The notes: generated by a model not told the origin, from the letters alone. A DNA stretch of 64,000 bases from Alentia gelatinosa (GCA_950022655.1 OX465579.1:136967118-137031117); one strand, 5' to 3'; positions 1-11,869 are shown, counted from the first letter of the stretch. Program-made: numbers and translations.

Positions 1-190
1 ACATAATATATATTGGAGAATTCTCTCTATAGGATCACCCCAAAAAACGTTATTAACTATTTTCTATATATTTTCTTTGTTGTTACCTTTGTAACCCTTC
101 ACCGTTACCGTGATACCATTACCGCATTACCATTCTAACCCCAATGCAATTTTACCCTTCTAACCACACTACCATTCTACCTTGTCTCGC
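1..190. repeat. Degenerate minisatellite, inverted relative to the array at 1.2-2.8 kb
   Basis: From about position 80 the sequence repeats words such as TTACCATTCTAACC and ATTACCGCATTACC. These are the reverse complement of the GGTTAGAATGGTAA words that fill 1.2-2.8 kb. The two blocks therefore belong to one repeat family in opposite orientation, with a LINE fragment and another minisatellite between them. Confidence 0.7.
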
Positions 191-236
191 GGACCTGCAT
201 GGAAGAAAGCCATATTGATTGTTGGTGATGTAATTC

Positions 237-521
237 CTAATCTAACAACTTCGATAACACAGACAGCGTAGTAATAGGACGTATGTCAATAGGTAACTTT
301 GGTTGCAAATTCTTGGGTATCGGTGATATGACACCATGTGGAAAAACATGATTGTTTATTGACTTGTCAATGTCTTCATCCCGCGAAAGTGTCGGATCAA
401 AATCTGAGACAACTGTCGAGTAATAACTATTCCAGAAATCAGGAAGATCTCCTTCTGATACAACATTTCCACCAGATCGCTCAATAACATATGCACCCTT
501 TGTATATGGAGGCGACCACAC
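237..521 (-). pseudogene. LINE reverse transcriptase fragment (N-terminal part of the RT domain)
   Basis: An open minus-strand frame of 94 codons ends in ISPIPKNLQPKLPIDIRPIT followed by TLSVLSKLLD. This is the pattern at the start of the RT domain of non-LTR retrotransposons (PIPK, then RPI..L.VLSK.LE). It is seen directly in the translation. The frame stops right after this motif and no catalytic RT motif follows, so the copy is truncated by the surrounding minisatellite. The exact LINE clade cannot be given from so short a piece. Confidence 0.6.
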
Positions 522-532
522 ATCTCCAAATT

Positions 533-915
533 GTCACTCAGAGAGGGCCATTCAGTATGTGTCACTCAGAAAGGGTCACCCAGTATAGGTGAGTGAGGAC
601 TGGTGAGTGAGTACTATTGAGTGAGTAATAGTGAGTGCAGACTGGTGAGTGAGGACTCATGAGTGAAGTCTGGTGAGTGAAGACATGTGAGTGAGGACTG
701 GTGAGTGAGGACTGTTGAGAGCAGTCTGGGGAGTGAGGACTGTTGAGTAAGAACTTTGAGTGTGAACTGGTGAGTGAGGACTGGTGAGTGATTTCTGGTA
801 ATTAAATACTGTTTAGTGTGGACCGCTGAGTGAGGACCAGCAAGTGAGTGAGTACTGTTGAGCGAGGACTGTTGCATGCAAACTGTTCAGTGAGGACTAA
901 TGAGTGAGGACCGGC
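533..915. repeat. GTGAGTGAGGACTG minisatellite
   Basis: About 25 imperfect head-to-tail copies of a unit near GTGAGTGAGGACTG, with a period of about 14-15 bp and frequent single-base changes. Open frames across it are by-products of the repeat. Confidence 0.85.
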
Positions 916-2765
916 TAGAATGTTAAGGCAGTAACGGGCTTAAATCAGTAACGTAGTAATAGGTTGAAAATGGTAATGCCCCAGTCACACTTGGGTGCAT
1001 TTACCTGAATACGCATTTTTCAGTTTTTTTTGAAAGATAAAAATGTGCCATGTTGCATAGGAAAATGCGAAGTCACATAAATGTCAGTCTGAAAGCGTAA
1101 CTTGGTTTAGCTACGTGAACGGTGGCGCCACTTAGTGGGAAAACAGTACATTTCCCATTCATTGTTCTTCAAATGGCTCTCCGCATGGATTTTTTTATCG
1201 CATCTCCAATCAAAATGCATTTACCGATTGAGAATGGTAAGATGGTTATTCAGTAACAGTAACAATATTGAAATGTAATGTAGTTAGATCTGTAGCGGAG
1301 TAATGGGGTTAGAATGGTAACATGATAATGGTAACATGGTAAAGGAGTTAAAATGCTAATGCGGTAACTGGTAATATGGTAAAAGGTTGGAATGTTAACA
1401 TGGTTAAAATTAGGAAGGTAAGACAGTAATGGTAACGATAATGCGGTGACTGGGTGAATGGTTATGCAGGGACTGTTAGGTAATATGAATGATAATGTGT
1501 TAAAGGTAACATGACAATGTTAGGATGGTAAAACATCAACATTGCATTGTAATGCAGTACAATAGTACTTTAAATGGTTAGGATGGTAAAGAAATAACAG
1601 GGTTAGAATGGTAATGTGGTAACAGGGCTAGAATGTTAATGCCACAACATGGTTAGATTGTTAATGCAATAATGGTAACATGGTAACTGGGTTAGAATGG
1701 TGATATGGTAGTGGTAACACAGTAATGATGTTAAAGTGGTATTGCGGGTAATGCAGTAACAGGGTTTTGATTTAGCATGGGTACAATGGTAACATGGTAA
1801 TGACAATGTGTTAATGGAGTAACAGGGTCAGAATGGTAATGCCGTCAGAATGGTAATCCAGTAACTGTAATGGTAATGCAGTGACTATGTTAGAATGGTT
1901 ATGCAGGAACAGTAATGTGGTAATGTGCTTAGAATAATAATACAGTAACTGTAACATGTGAATGAAGTTAGGAGGGTAACGGTAATGTAGTAACAAAATA
2001 AAATAGTTAGGATGGTGGAGCAATAATGGGGTTAGAATGGTAATGCAATAATGGGGTTAGAATGGTAACATGATAAGAATGGTAGATAGATAATGCGATA
2101 ACGTTAACATGGTAACTGGGATATGTTAATACAGTCATGAGGTTAGAATGGTAATACAGGAAAAGTAACAGTAATATAGTAAAAGAGTTAGGGTATTAGT
2201 ACAGTTTGAGCAATAATACAATAACGAGTGGTAACGTGGTAACGGTAGCGAGGTTAGAATGATAATTAGGTAACGGTAACATGGTAACTGGGTTAGAATG
2301 GGGTAATTCAGTAACAGGGTTAGGAGGGTAATGCAGTAATCGTAACATGGCAACTCATTACAATGGTAACAGGGTAATGGTAACAGGATAACGAGGTTAG
2401 AATTGCCAGCAGTAATGGTAACGCATTAACTAGTATAGAACTGGGTAAAAAAGTAACAGTGTTAGGATTGTAATGCAGTAATTGTAACAGACTAATGTGG
2501 TTAGAATGGTAACACACTAATGGTAACAGGGTAATGAGGTTAAAATGGTAATGCATTAATGGTAACACGGAAACCATTACTTCTCATGTGACACTGGGGT
2601 TAGAATGGTAACACAGAACAGTAATGTGCTTACTGATATAGAAAGGTAATGTGGTAATGCGGTAGCGGTAACAGGATTAAGATGTAATGCAGTTAGAACG
2701 ATAATACAGCATTGGGGTTCGAATGGTAGCATGGTAATAGTAACAGGGTAAATGGTTAGAATTTA
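916..2765. repeat. Long degenerate GGTTAGAATGGTAA / GTAATGCAGTAAC array
   Basis: Almost the whole interval is built from words such as GGTTAGAATGGTAATGC and GGTAACATGGTAACTGG in irregular order, without a strict period. It looks like an old satellite or minisatellite. About 970-1235 is a break without the repeat words (it begins near CCCCAGTCACACTTGGG) and may be a separate insertion, although I found no matching far end. No coding sequence is credible here. Confidence 0.75.
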
Positions 2766-3777
2766 AATTGTATGAAGAATGTCCAAAAGTCTCAAACCAA
2801 GTCATTTTTAATAGTTATTTTTTTATAGTTATGGACCCACAACGTTTCGTTATGTTCGATCAATTTTACATAGCGATGGGTCGAAAAAACCTTCACAAAC
2901 TAAAATTCAGTTATTACCGTCTTACATAAAGATTTATCACTTTAGACAATGATAATGCAACAAAAGCCATGATAAGATTTGTTATTATCGTTCTTATATT
3001 CAAAAACACCTCCTTGGTGGCTAGTGTAGATCAAGAGTAGTTCTAAGAGAACTCATTAGGGAATGTTAGTATGAGCTAGCGCCTGTAGGTGGCGTGGCTG
3101 TTCTATGTTCAGCTTGCAAACCAACGAGGTGTTTCATATACAAGGTGTTCCATAGGCATGTTGGTTGAATCGACCGCTGATAGTCTAAGATCTATTCAGA
3201 TGTAGCTGTGCCACACATGCGCAGGTAAGATAATTCGATTATGCAACGGAATCTGTCACTATCAGCGATTATCACTACTAAACAACTTCCAGGAAATCGA
3301 CCGCACTCCTGGAGGGTGCGAATCATATTGCTAAGAGAGGCATGTTAACACCCAAGCAAATCGCATCAGAAGAGTTTATAAACATATCCTCTTCAAGTCC
3401 AACTGCCTTCAGTGATTACTGTTATATTTCAATTCTAAAAAGATGGAATGAGTTCCAACTACACTCGGGAACACAGATACAAAATGTACCTACGAGGACT
3501 AATACTTAAAAGAAAACTCAAGGACTCAATACCCTAATGTTTCTACACAGTGCATAAAATGTTGATATCTATGATTACATTTAAACAACCCACCATATAT
3601 TGGCATAAATGACATGTCAGCGTGAAAGGCGACACTTTGCTGATTTTTCAACGTATGCAAAAATGTTTTTTTCATGCAAACATAGTGATATTGTGTTTTT
3701 CCTTGTCTCTATTTCTCTATGCCTCTATCTCTATCTCTCTACATCCCTCCCAATTTGTCTGTCTGTCTTTAACTCTC

Positions 3778-3779
<2 letters not shown>
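2766..3779. other. Unassigned sequence
   Basis: Mixed-composition sequence without a coding frame, inverted repeat or repeat family that I can recognise. It ends in pyrimidine-rich sequence leading into the CT microsatellite. Confidence 0.5.

Positions 3780-3836
<57 letters not shown>
3780..3836. repeat. (CT)n microsatellite
   Basis: A nearly pure TC dinucleotide run of about 55 bp, flanked by imperfect CT-rich sequence on both sides. Leucine/serine open frames here come from the repeat. Confidence 0.95.
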
Positions 3837-3838
<2 letters not shown>

Positions 3839-4414
3839 CCGTTCTCTTTCTCTCCCTCTAGTCAGCTTACATCCTCCTATGTAAAAACATGTCTTCATGC
3901 TTCAGTGAACCCTTTTCATTTTTCTTATCACTCACTTTACATTTACAATTTCATTGGCTTAGCAGGTCACCAACAGACTGTCTCGTCTTGTTTAGTTGTC
4001 TCCTCCTTTTTTCATCTCGCTACGCATGCATAGAAATAGCACATGGCTCAGCACCAAACCACTTCACCAATACAGCATTAAAAAAAAGGGTTGTTGACGA
4101 AGGAAATCCCCAACACCCGGTGTAGAGTACCATGCACGCACGCCATGGCCCGGCTCCTGAAAACCAGGGCAGGTTAATTTTATCAACTGGTACTCAGTTT
4201 AAACATAGTAATTTTATGATACTCACTTGTTCTTCAGTTACTTCTGACACAGACTACCAAACCATAGATTAAAGATAATGTCATATTTGATACCATCAAT
4301 CTCAGAGTGATCAACGTAAATATGTAGGTTTGTAAAGTAGTGATATACCTTTATCAGAAATATCTAATTTTAGGAACAGCTCTCAGACTCTGTGTTATAG
4401 GGCTACAGGTGAAG
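3837..4414. other. Unassigned sequence
   Basis: No gene, transposon end or repeat family is visible between the CT and GT tracts. Confidence 0.4.
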
Positions 4415-4456
4415 TGCGTGTGTGTGTGTGTGTGTGGGGAGGGGGGGGGGGGGAGG
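4415..4456. repeat. (GT)n followed by a G-rich tract
   Basis: A short GT dinucleotide run leads into a poly-G stretch with a single interrupting A. It is simple sequence only. Confidence 0.9.
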
Positions 4457-7400
4457 GGCTTAAGAGAGGACGGAAGGGCGGAGGTCGTAGGTGCATCTAT
4501 TCATCTTCACTTTTAGTGTCTTAACCAACCGTAACCAAAAGGTCATCTTCTGTCTGGACCACACCCAAGTCATTTCATTACACAGCATCCAGTATCCACG
4601 ATTTTGCTGTAATAGGATTAGCTGGCCTTGGTAGACTTTGTATTTTTAAAATAATAAATAAGGGGTTTTCTTACTTCTATTCGTGTTTATATACCTGTAT
4701 GTTTGCTAAATACATTAGTCACCTGGTTTCTTGAATCGAGAACCTTGTTGATCTCGGAGACTGCTGAAGATAGTAATATTTGATAACCCATCGAGATTTC
4801 TGGTTTCTCCGTTGTTTTTAAATTTGCAACATGAAAAGATAATCAAAATATCTTCAAGATACTTGTCTGCCACGTTGGTACATTAATTTCAATAAATCAC
4901 TTATGGTATTAACTATCAATCATCTCCATAATATCATACACGCATGGTACGTCATGCTAATAAAAAGAGAGCACGCTCTATCTGTCCCTAGCCACGGCTG
5001 GCAGCCCATGGAATGTCATTAGAGCGGTAGAAACCTGAAGAAGAAGTTGCGCCAGTGCTCAGGTCTCTCTCTGTATACCGTGTAATACATACTTGTAAAT
5101 GTTGTCTGTGTCATCAAAATGATATTGAATGTAGTACATTGTGTTGTTAAGAGTAAACCTCAGTAATAATAATTGAATAAGATCATATAAAATTACTTTC
5201 CTATAAGATTCCTTTTAACCTGGTGGAAGGAACATTATTGGATTCTTGGAAAATACAAGTATGTCTTTTTCTGTCGTTATTTTGATCATTGAATACTTAA
5301 CACACGCACAGTAACGTCCTCAAATCCGAAGTAACAGTAAGCAAATGAGACACGGCTCCAAGCTGCATACTAGGAATATTAACATTTGACACATAGCTAG
5401 CAGGTTCGTGCTACATTCACTCTGTATTCAGGTACCATGACACACCGCTCTGCACCCTCCATGACCCTACATGTGGATTGTGTCTGGGGAGGCGAACAGT
5501 CCTGGCTGACGTGTGCTGATGTTATTATCAATTTTATTCTGCATTATAAAGACTGAATCAGCTTGATCAGAGTCATTCTTCTAATTTTGGAAAACAGTAC
5601 ATTTCTTACACACCCACCAGAGCTGATCGCACTTGCATAGGTGGTGTTGGACAATTTCTTTTCGGTTTTCAAAGGATAGCCCATTGTTATCCGTTATCGA
5701 GAGGAATTGTTATTAATAGATGACCTCTACTCGCAGTTCGGGGTCACAAACGACAGGGCATGCACTGGCCGCTGACTGAAGGCCACCGTGTGTATGGGTT
5801 CGTCTTTCTGTAGGTGTGTAGGCGTGGATTCTGTGGCACATTTCCAACACGAGAAAATCCCTATCCACACAAAAACATCAAGGAAGTGTCCTCTTTTCGT
5901 ACACACTCTTGGCCCGCGCCAGTTCGGCCTGCCCCCAACTGCGGTCAGTGGGTTCGGAATGATAGCAAAGTGGCCGCAAAAAAAATCACGTTTTTTTTGC
6001 CAGATGCTTTTTCTTTGTAGAGGGTGGTTAACATGCCTTTGGTGGACAGAGAGACGGTGTGGGTGGTTTTCAGGAAGGGTATTATTCCGGAGTGCTATGC
6101 TTCTTTTGTGGGAAGTTTCTTCGAACCAGTCGTGACTGACAGACCGACGTTTGAAGTAGGTAACGGGTTGACTGGACTGATAACCATGGATGTTCACTCA
6201 TTTTCCACTGGCCGATTATTCGACATCGATCTGCAGTCGGGAACCACCGATCGATTATTCATGTACATCGAGGTAAGATCGGTGAACGGAAACAAGACAT
6301 GTAGAGAAATGCTCAACGATTAATTGTTCATGGATTATGCAATGAAGCCACCATCGACCGACTTGGTCAACGACCGACAGAATCAAAGAGTTTTGATTAC
6401 ATCATTGAAGCTAAAGGTTTTAGGGGGAATTGAAATCGACATAGACATGGAAAATGCAGTAAAAACAAGGCATCCAATGAACCCTCACCGCTTATTTGAT
6501 GCCGACTTGCAGTCGGTGGCACAGACAGACCTTTAGAGGAACTCAATTAATCGGTGCCGTTTTCGTGGGCTAGTTGAAATTTAAGCAGGACCGGGAATTG
6601 AAAGAGGAGGGTGGGTTTAGTGATAGACCGCTGTACAGTTTCACATAATGCATGCTTGCATTCAAGTTTCTTGGCTTCATTTCGGAACTTTTATTCAGGT
6701 TTGGGTTACCACTATGGCACAGTTCTGAATCTATTAGAATATTGAAATGGAAGTAAAAATAAATGTCCTCTCCTTTTGGCTATCAGGGTAAAAACACTAT
6801 GGAAATATAGCAGTTATCATTAAACAAAAAAAACACAAAAAAAAACAAGAAAAACATTTATGGTCAAATACCACAGATTACCCGTGATAAATACTTTATA
6901 GCATTGGTGTTCACCATCCCTTGCTTTGATCTACAACAAACACTGGCGTCTAAAACCGGAAACCCAGCCATCTTGGCATGGGTTTGACAACCCGTCAAGT
7001 GTCTAGTGGCCGGCGGTAGCCGTACATGCAGTAAGTACGTTGGCGAGGACTTACACCACAGACCCGTAAGACGCCACAACACAAAACGCGTCTTTGATTT
7101 TGAAGTCTCGCGGTCGGAGAGTGGCGCTTGCGCGTCACGCCCTTTCGGTGCTCTGTGCATGATGGCCGTGTCTGCTGGTTCATTTCCGGATTACTCACAT
7201 TTACCTGAGTATTATGTTCACCAGCGGAAGGGCGGTAGCTCTTCCCTTTATAAACACAGGCTTCCTGCGACACGTGGCATACCAGAAACACAATTGCCTC
7301 ACCATCATCTATCAATTGATCGTTAATGATGAAATCCACAATCTGACATTTGCTATGATATATCTTCCTACACCTATACATCCGCAACCAAATATGTTCC

Positions 7401-7924
7401 AACCGACCGAAACCGGCATGGCATCTACAATATCATCAATAGAACTACAACTGGGATACGTTTAAAAACCGGGGACCAGAGGCAAAATAAAAGACTGGTC
7501 TCCCGAAGGTCACATGGTCAAGCTATACATCTTCACTTTCTTGTCATATCCATGGAATGAGCTAGGTGGTGGTATATACCATTAGCCGTCAGGTGATGCA
7601 TGATGGTGACCCTATAATAACGAAGACTGATGTCAAATAAGGACACCATCATGCATCAAATAATTCTTAAAGGTTCACTCATGAATTTTCCATTTGAATA
7701 GGTTTAAATACATAAATCGAACACGATGCATAATAATTAGCTTCTCAACTTAACATCTTTACCAATAAACTCTGATGGCACTTTCTCTACATTAAACACA
7801 TTTGTTTCCGATTGTAGCTGTCATTGAATACTTTGTATTGGTAATAAAGATCATTTGAGTGGCACCATTAATGATTAATGATAAAATCAATAAAGACCAC
7901 TATACGATGGAAAGTCCTCATGTT
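4457..7924. other. Unassigned sequence with a diverged short direct repeat
   Basis: No coding frame here has family motifs or clean composition. One structure is visible: about 40 bp near 6211-6250 (containing GATCTGCAGTCGG) recurs diverged near 6488-6529 (containing GACTTGCAGTCGG). This gives two related peptides in overlapping frames and looks like an old duplication. The frames at 5.7-6.5 kb and 7.0-7.4 kb are open on both strands and have no recognisable domain. Confidence 0.4.
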
Positions 7925-7930
7925 CTTGAC

Positions 7931-8290
7931 TTAGGTGTTATCTGTAATCCGATTAACATGACAATCTGACCACAAATGGTCCCATCTCTGAGCTGCAATA
8001 AACGGCCATAGCTCTAAAACATGTATAATCACGGTTATAAAAAGGCTGAGGCCTCTACCACTTTGCTGAGCATATTTGGAAAATGTGAGATATGTCATGA
8101 TTGTATAACTACCTTGGCTCAATAAAGAAATTTTATAAAAGAAAAAAAAAGATCTTGTCTATAGATTCATAAGGACAACCTGACCAATGATGAGATAATG
8201 TATGCTCGTAAAGTACGTTGATAAGCGTGTCACTCCACGCACCTATCAAACAATCGTTATCATAAACAGCATCATATCTTGTAAAAGAAG
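7931..8290 (-). pseudogene. RNase H-domain relic of the DIRS/Ngaro-like element
   Basis: The minus-strand translation contains NDCLIGAWSD, then after a break LELWPFIAAQRWDHLWS. These match the order AGSWAND ... LELWPVVVSVSRWGEYW in the RNase H part of the intact element at 50.3-50.6 kb. The pieces are frame-shifted relative to one another. In an active element this domain would degrade RNA of the RNA/DNA hybrid. Here it is plainly non-functional. Confidence 0.6.
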
Positions 8291-8323
8291 AATCCGTCTA
8301 GGCAGTGGGTAGAAAATCGTTTT

Positions 8324-8515
8324 TCAATCAATGTTTGGTCCCATTGAAAACCCCTTCCACCAATGCAAATCCAGCCTCATCCAATCTGGAATGTTGTAAA
8401 TGACGAAGTCTCTGTCTTTCAAGTAGATAACAAAGTTGATTACTCTACGTGAAAAGGTTCTGCCTCCTTTAACCACTGCACTAGCATGTGCTAAAAACCC
8501 GGCAAATACAGCCAT
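8324..8515 (-). pseudogene. RT/RNase H connection relic (GGRTFSRRVIN motif)
   Basis: A 63-codon minus-strand frame contains GFLAHASAVVKGGRTFSRRV and IPDWMRLDLHWWKGF. The aligned stretch of the intact Ngaro element at about 50.16-50.30 kb has the same motif order at high similarity. This is the link between the RT thumb and RNase H in DIRS-like elements. It is strong evidence for the identity of the whole relic. Confidence 0.8.
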
Positions 8516-8780
8516 TTCATGCTAGCTGGCAACGTTTTTGTTTTTGTTTTCTCAAAAAGGCAACCTCACCTGCATATCAATACTAGATAATTCAATCCAA
8601 GAAAAGTAACTACCTGAGTATGACACACTACCTAAGGCAATGAAATACCGGAATTTAAAAAACGTTTTTCTTTCCTTTTCCTAAAACTCTTTCATTTTCT
8701 TTAACATGTTGACATAAGCAAAAGTTATCCTGTGGACTAGGAATTGCTCGGTTAAAAAAGAATTTCCATAACCAAACCCT

Positions 8781-9391
8781 TCAACCCCCAAACTGCCTGC
8801 CTTTTCTCTCATGGCTAAATCGTACATATTCAACAAGCGACCTACCGGTATGAGTAAGCTTGCGGTCTATCAAATACATGATATGGTCTGCTAAACCTTC
8901 TGTATTCAAACCCTGAGAGGATAAACTTCGTAAAAGCCCCATATTGGCATTGGAAACCTGGTCGAAAGTCGGATTATCGCAACCTTGTGGTAAAAAAGGT
9001 TTAGTCTTATTTTTGCAACTATGAACACCAGAACAGGTATTCCCTTGCACATTTCCTTGAACATGAAGTGGAACAAAAGTTCATGCTGAAGGATAAGTCA
9101 GTCTCAAATTAGAAAGACTATTTTCTACTCCATGACCATGTAGCATACTTGTCTCACTCTGACCAGGTTTTTTACACACACGTAAGAATGAAAAGCTTCA
9201 CATAAAGATTGTATCTCAGACTTCAATGAAGACATTTCTTTCTTCATACCTTCATTTTCAAAGAAAAGGGTACTTGACCAGGGTGGCTTCGACCACAGGG
9301 TTCCTCCATGGCCTCTCTCCTGTCCTGAACCTCCGCCTACGGCTCCAAGAGGCTCCTCCTCTTGTTGTATCACTTTTTCCAATTGTCCCAA
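8781..9391 (-). pseudogene. Gag-like relic of the DIRS/Ngaro-like element
   Basis: Two minus-strand frames lie end to end. The 9125-9391 frame has a helical, charged segment (MKKEMSSLKSEIQSLCEAF). The 8781-9050 frame includes LADHIMYLIDRKLTHTGRS and LVEYVRFSHERKGR. These resemble the gag segment of the intact element (SVKDRTIDDVISANLLL.., QAYIKHVRFLCDKRK) in spacing and character. Similarity is lower than in the RT connection, so the call rests partly on position. Confidence 0.5.
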
Positions 9392-9400
9392 CCTGTATGT

Positions 9401-9665
9401 AGGGCAACCGTCCCTATCACTGCACGAAAAACCGCAGTTATTTCATATATACCCCACCGCGTAAATGCATGTATCTGATGTACAATGACATGTTTTTATA
9501 TATATATACGTCCACATTTCACGCCGGTGTATGCGACGTATACAAATGTATTTTTCCATGTATATGAAAGCGTAATGACTGTATTTGCCACCAAGCATAT
9601 ATGAGAAGCAATATTCTATGCCCAACATATATACGATGGTCATATAGAAATCATATACGTTTAGC

Positions 9666-9666
<1 letters not shown>
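9401..9666. other. AT-rich sequence leading into a (TA)n tract
   Basis: AT-rich sequence with words such as CACCGCGTA, TACAATGACATG and CATGTATATGAAAG just before a TA array. A loosely similar block precedes the TA array at 31.57-31.73 kb (CACCACCGCGTATACAC). The two may be copies of one microsatellite-bearing repeat. Confidence 0.35.

Positions 9667-9719
<53 letters not shown>
9667..9719. repeat. (TA)n microsatellite, left flank of an inserted element
   Basis: An almost pure TA dinucleotide run. The element at 9720-10706 starts directly after a TA here and ends directly before the TA run at 10707. Confidence 0.95.
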
Positions 9720-9722
<3 letters not shown>

Positions 9723-10703
9723 CAAAACCCCTCTTAAGGGGACACCCTCCGTTCCGGGCTAAGTGTCCCCTTAAGCGGGGTTATCAGTCTGTCAATGGTC
9801 ATACAATAGAGAATACCTACATAAATGAAGGAAACGATGGTTATTAGGTTAAAATGTTTATCAATAACACATAATTAGGTAAATAGATATAAATTATATA
9901 ATATAAATGAATATAAATATAAAAAAGAAAAGAAAAAAATAGATAATAGAGGTTGAAGGTGGATATACCTTCCTTGTGAAATTCGCTCCTTTTTATACCC
10001 CCGGTCAATGCCCCCACCCCCCCCCCCCCCCCACGCCCCCCACCACAGTAACTTCTGAGAGAAATCAGCAGCCCTAAAAGGACTCATCGTGAGCCGCCCA
10101 GAGCCGCGACGGCTCACTGAATACCTCACCTTCAAAGCCCCCAGCCCTCCCTGTGTCGCCCACAGCTAACCTGTAAGCGGGCCTCTTACCTGGCACCTTC
10201 AGCAGGCGCGAAAATCACTGGTACTAATATCCACTCACTGTGGCCCGCCCAGACCCGCCAGAGATGTGGTTATTACCATGAAAAAAAAACACACTCTGGC
10301 CGCCCGGGCCCGCTCGGGAATGCTCAGTCTATTGTTTTTTTGTGTTTTTTTTTTCTCAAAAATTTCTTAATTGAGTATATAATCATTTGAGATACAAGGG
10401 CTTCATCGTACAACATTTCACTCAATAAATTGTTCTGTCTGTCCCGTACAAACGGGCACCATAAACTTGGATTTTCAGTGTTTTTGATATGATGTCCTTC
10501 CAAACTGTCCCCTTAAGCGGGGTTTTTAAGCATTTCTGTACCGAAAAACTGTCCCCTAAAGCGGGGTGTCCCCTTAAGTGGGGTGTCCCTCTAAGCGGGG
10601 TTGAAATAAACTCTTAACAGTGGGAACAATTTCCGTTCCGAGCAAATTGCCCCCGTTCCGAGCAGGGTGTCCCCTTGCGGGGTGTCCCGGAAGAGGGGTT
10701 TTA

Positions 10704-10706
<3 letters not shown>
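9720..10706. mobile_element. Non-autonomous pogo/Tc1-like element with CAGYAAAACCCC ends
   Basis: The left end reads CAGCAAAACCCCTCTTAAGG. The right end, reverse-complemented, reads CAGTAAAACCCCTCTTCCGG. The element sits between two TA runs, as expected for a TA target duplication. CAGT(N)AAACCCC ends are typical of pogo/Tigger members of the Tc1-mariner group. The interior holds several copies of the near-palindrome CCCCTTAAGCGGGG close to both ends and a long C tract near 10.01-10.03 kb. No transposase frame is present, so it would depend on a transposase encoded elsewhere. The ends and family resemblance are strong; the exact family is inferred. Confidence 0.75.

Positions 10707-10742
<36 letters not shown>
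10707..10742. repeat. (TA)n microsatellite, right flank of the inserted element
   Basis: TA dinucleotide run that continues the tract interrupted by the 9720-10706 element. Confidence 0.95.
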
Positions 10743-10751
<9 letters not shown>

Positions 10752-10937
10752 ATACTGATAAAATATTCAAAGGTTTGCCACCTGACTGCCCTGTTTCCCC
10801 CCCCCCCCCTTCAATTTCTGACCACTCGTCTTTGCTGTAGTGTTGGTATTGTACAGCCCTCCCCAACCCCCGTGTTGACTACATTTTGTGTATGGTAGAC
10901 AGACACAAATCAATAGGGCCAGCAGATAAAAAATGCT

Positions 10938-11809
10938 GGGGGCCGTTTCACTAGCAGCACTAAGTCTCCTTGTTTCGAATAGTTCCACCACAGCGATACT
11001 GTTTGTTTCATTAGAAAGTGCAGACAAGTGTGAAAGTCTCTCTTTGAAGGAGCAACACCAACAGTGAGAGTACGCGTTTCATCAGAAAAGACGTTATCGC
11101 TGTACGTGGCACTGTGGCGGCGCTATTAGTGACAGGGTAGACCGTGTCACTGTTGGGTTTAGAGATCTTTGTTTATGTCAGAGGAGGGCATGTTTTCACC
11201 CACTTCCCGTAAGAGTTAGGCAATGAAATATTTACATGAGTAAGGTATACATATAACCTATAATCGTACCAAATATGCGGGAAAACGGCCACACCGTTCC
11301 GAAGATATCGGCGTTTGAATTTTGTCAAAGCAAACACTTTTCTGGTGGCCAGTGTCGAGCACTTCCTGCCGGCCTCCGGGGGGAGACAAAAAAAACAGCC
11401 GAAACCCCACAGCACTACAGAGAGAGTGAAAAAGAACAGCGACCAACGCAAACACACGGAGGGAGTGAAAAATTCAACGCCGATATCTTCGGAACGTTCT
11501 TCTTCATATTTAGTACGATTATAGGTTATATGTACCCCTTACTCGTGTTAAAATTTTATCCCTTAATTCCAATGGGAAGCACGGGAAATCCTCTATATAC
11601 ACACTGAGAGGTTTGACAGCATAGCGAGACCCTGTGCTCACTAAGTGCACTATGCTGTAAAATATGCCAACAGTGAGAGTTGGTGCCACCTCAACAGTGA
11701 GAGCACTGATGAAACGGGATCTTGTCATTGTCACTGTTGGTATCGCTGTTGCTGGCACTGTTGCAGTCCTAGCTCTCGCTTTTACCACCCCACTAGTGAA
11801 ACAGCCCCC
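10938..11809. mobile_element. MITE with GGGGGCYGTTTCACTAG ends
   Basis: The left end is GGGGGCCGTTTCACTAG. The right end is the reverse complement of GGGGGCTGTTTCACTAG. Further matching words continue inward in inverted orientation (for example ACAGCGATAC and GTTTCAT.AG). Repeated CAACAGTGAGAG words lie inside both ends. No transposase is present. The ends resemble PIF/Harbinger-type MITEs, but I could not define a clean target duplication. A second inverted-repeat element lies in its centre. Confidence 0.65.
11238..11544. mobile_element. MITE nested in the element at 10938-11809, with arms of about 80 bp
   Basis: The left arm starts GAGTAAGGTATACATATAAC and runs to about 11323 through CCGAAGATATCGGCG. 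The right arm (11468-11544) is its reverse complement with few changes, reading GAGTAAGGGGTACATATAAC when inverted. Weaker inverted similarity extends further out on both sides, to about 11205 and 11575. The spacer carries a purine-rich stretch and no coding sequence. Its position inside another inverted-repeat element makes it the younger insertion. Confidence 0.75.
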
Positions 11810-11869
11810 TGTAGTTCAGGGTTATTTCATGAACTTAGTCTTGAGCACTTTCTCCACTAATAAAATTCG

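Larger units (their letters stand above)
7925..9400 (-). mobile_element. Decayed DIRS/Ngaro-like tyrosine-recombinase retrotransposon (gag to RNase H part)
   Basis: Read on the minus strand, the pieces occur in the order of the intact element at 47.5-52.1 kb: gag-like (9391 down to about 8781), RT/RNase H connection (8515 to 8324) and RNase H (about 8290 to 7931). The peptide HASAVVKGGRTFSRRVIN with IPDWM..DL.WW in the relic parallels HASMVVRGGRTFTRRVIN with IPDWLLDDL.WW in the intact copy. The pieces lie in different frames with stops between them. The RT catalytic part is missing, and neither the tyrosine recombinase nor the split terminal repeats could be found. It is an old, internally deleted copy of a related family. 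Confidence 0.75.

Noticed and set aside
237..2765. Minus-strand ORFs rich in Leu/His/Tyr across the minisatellite
   Set aside because: Only the 237-521 frame carries RT motifs. The others translate repeat words.
3609..3884. 91-codon ORF with a long Leu/Ser run
   Set aside because: It is translated CT microsatellite. The GA tract at 28.6-28.8 kb gives the same artefact on both strands.
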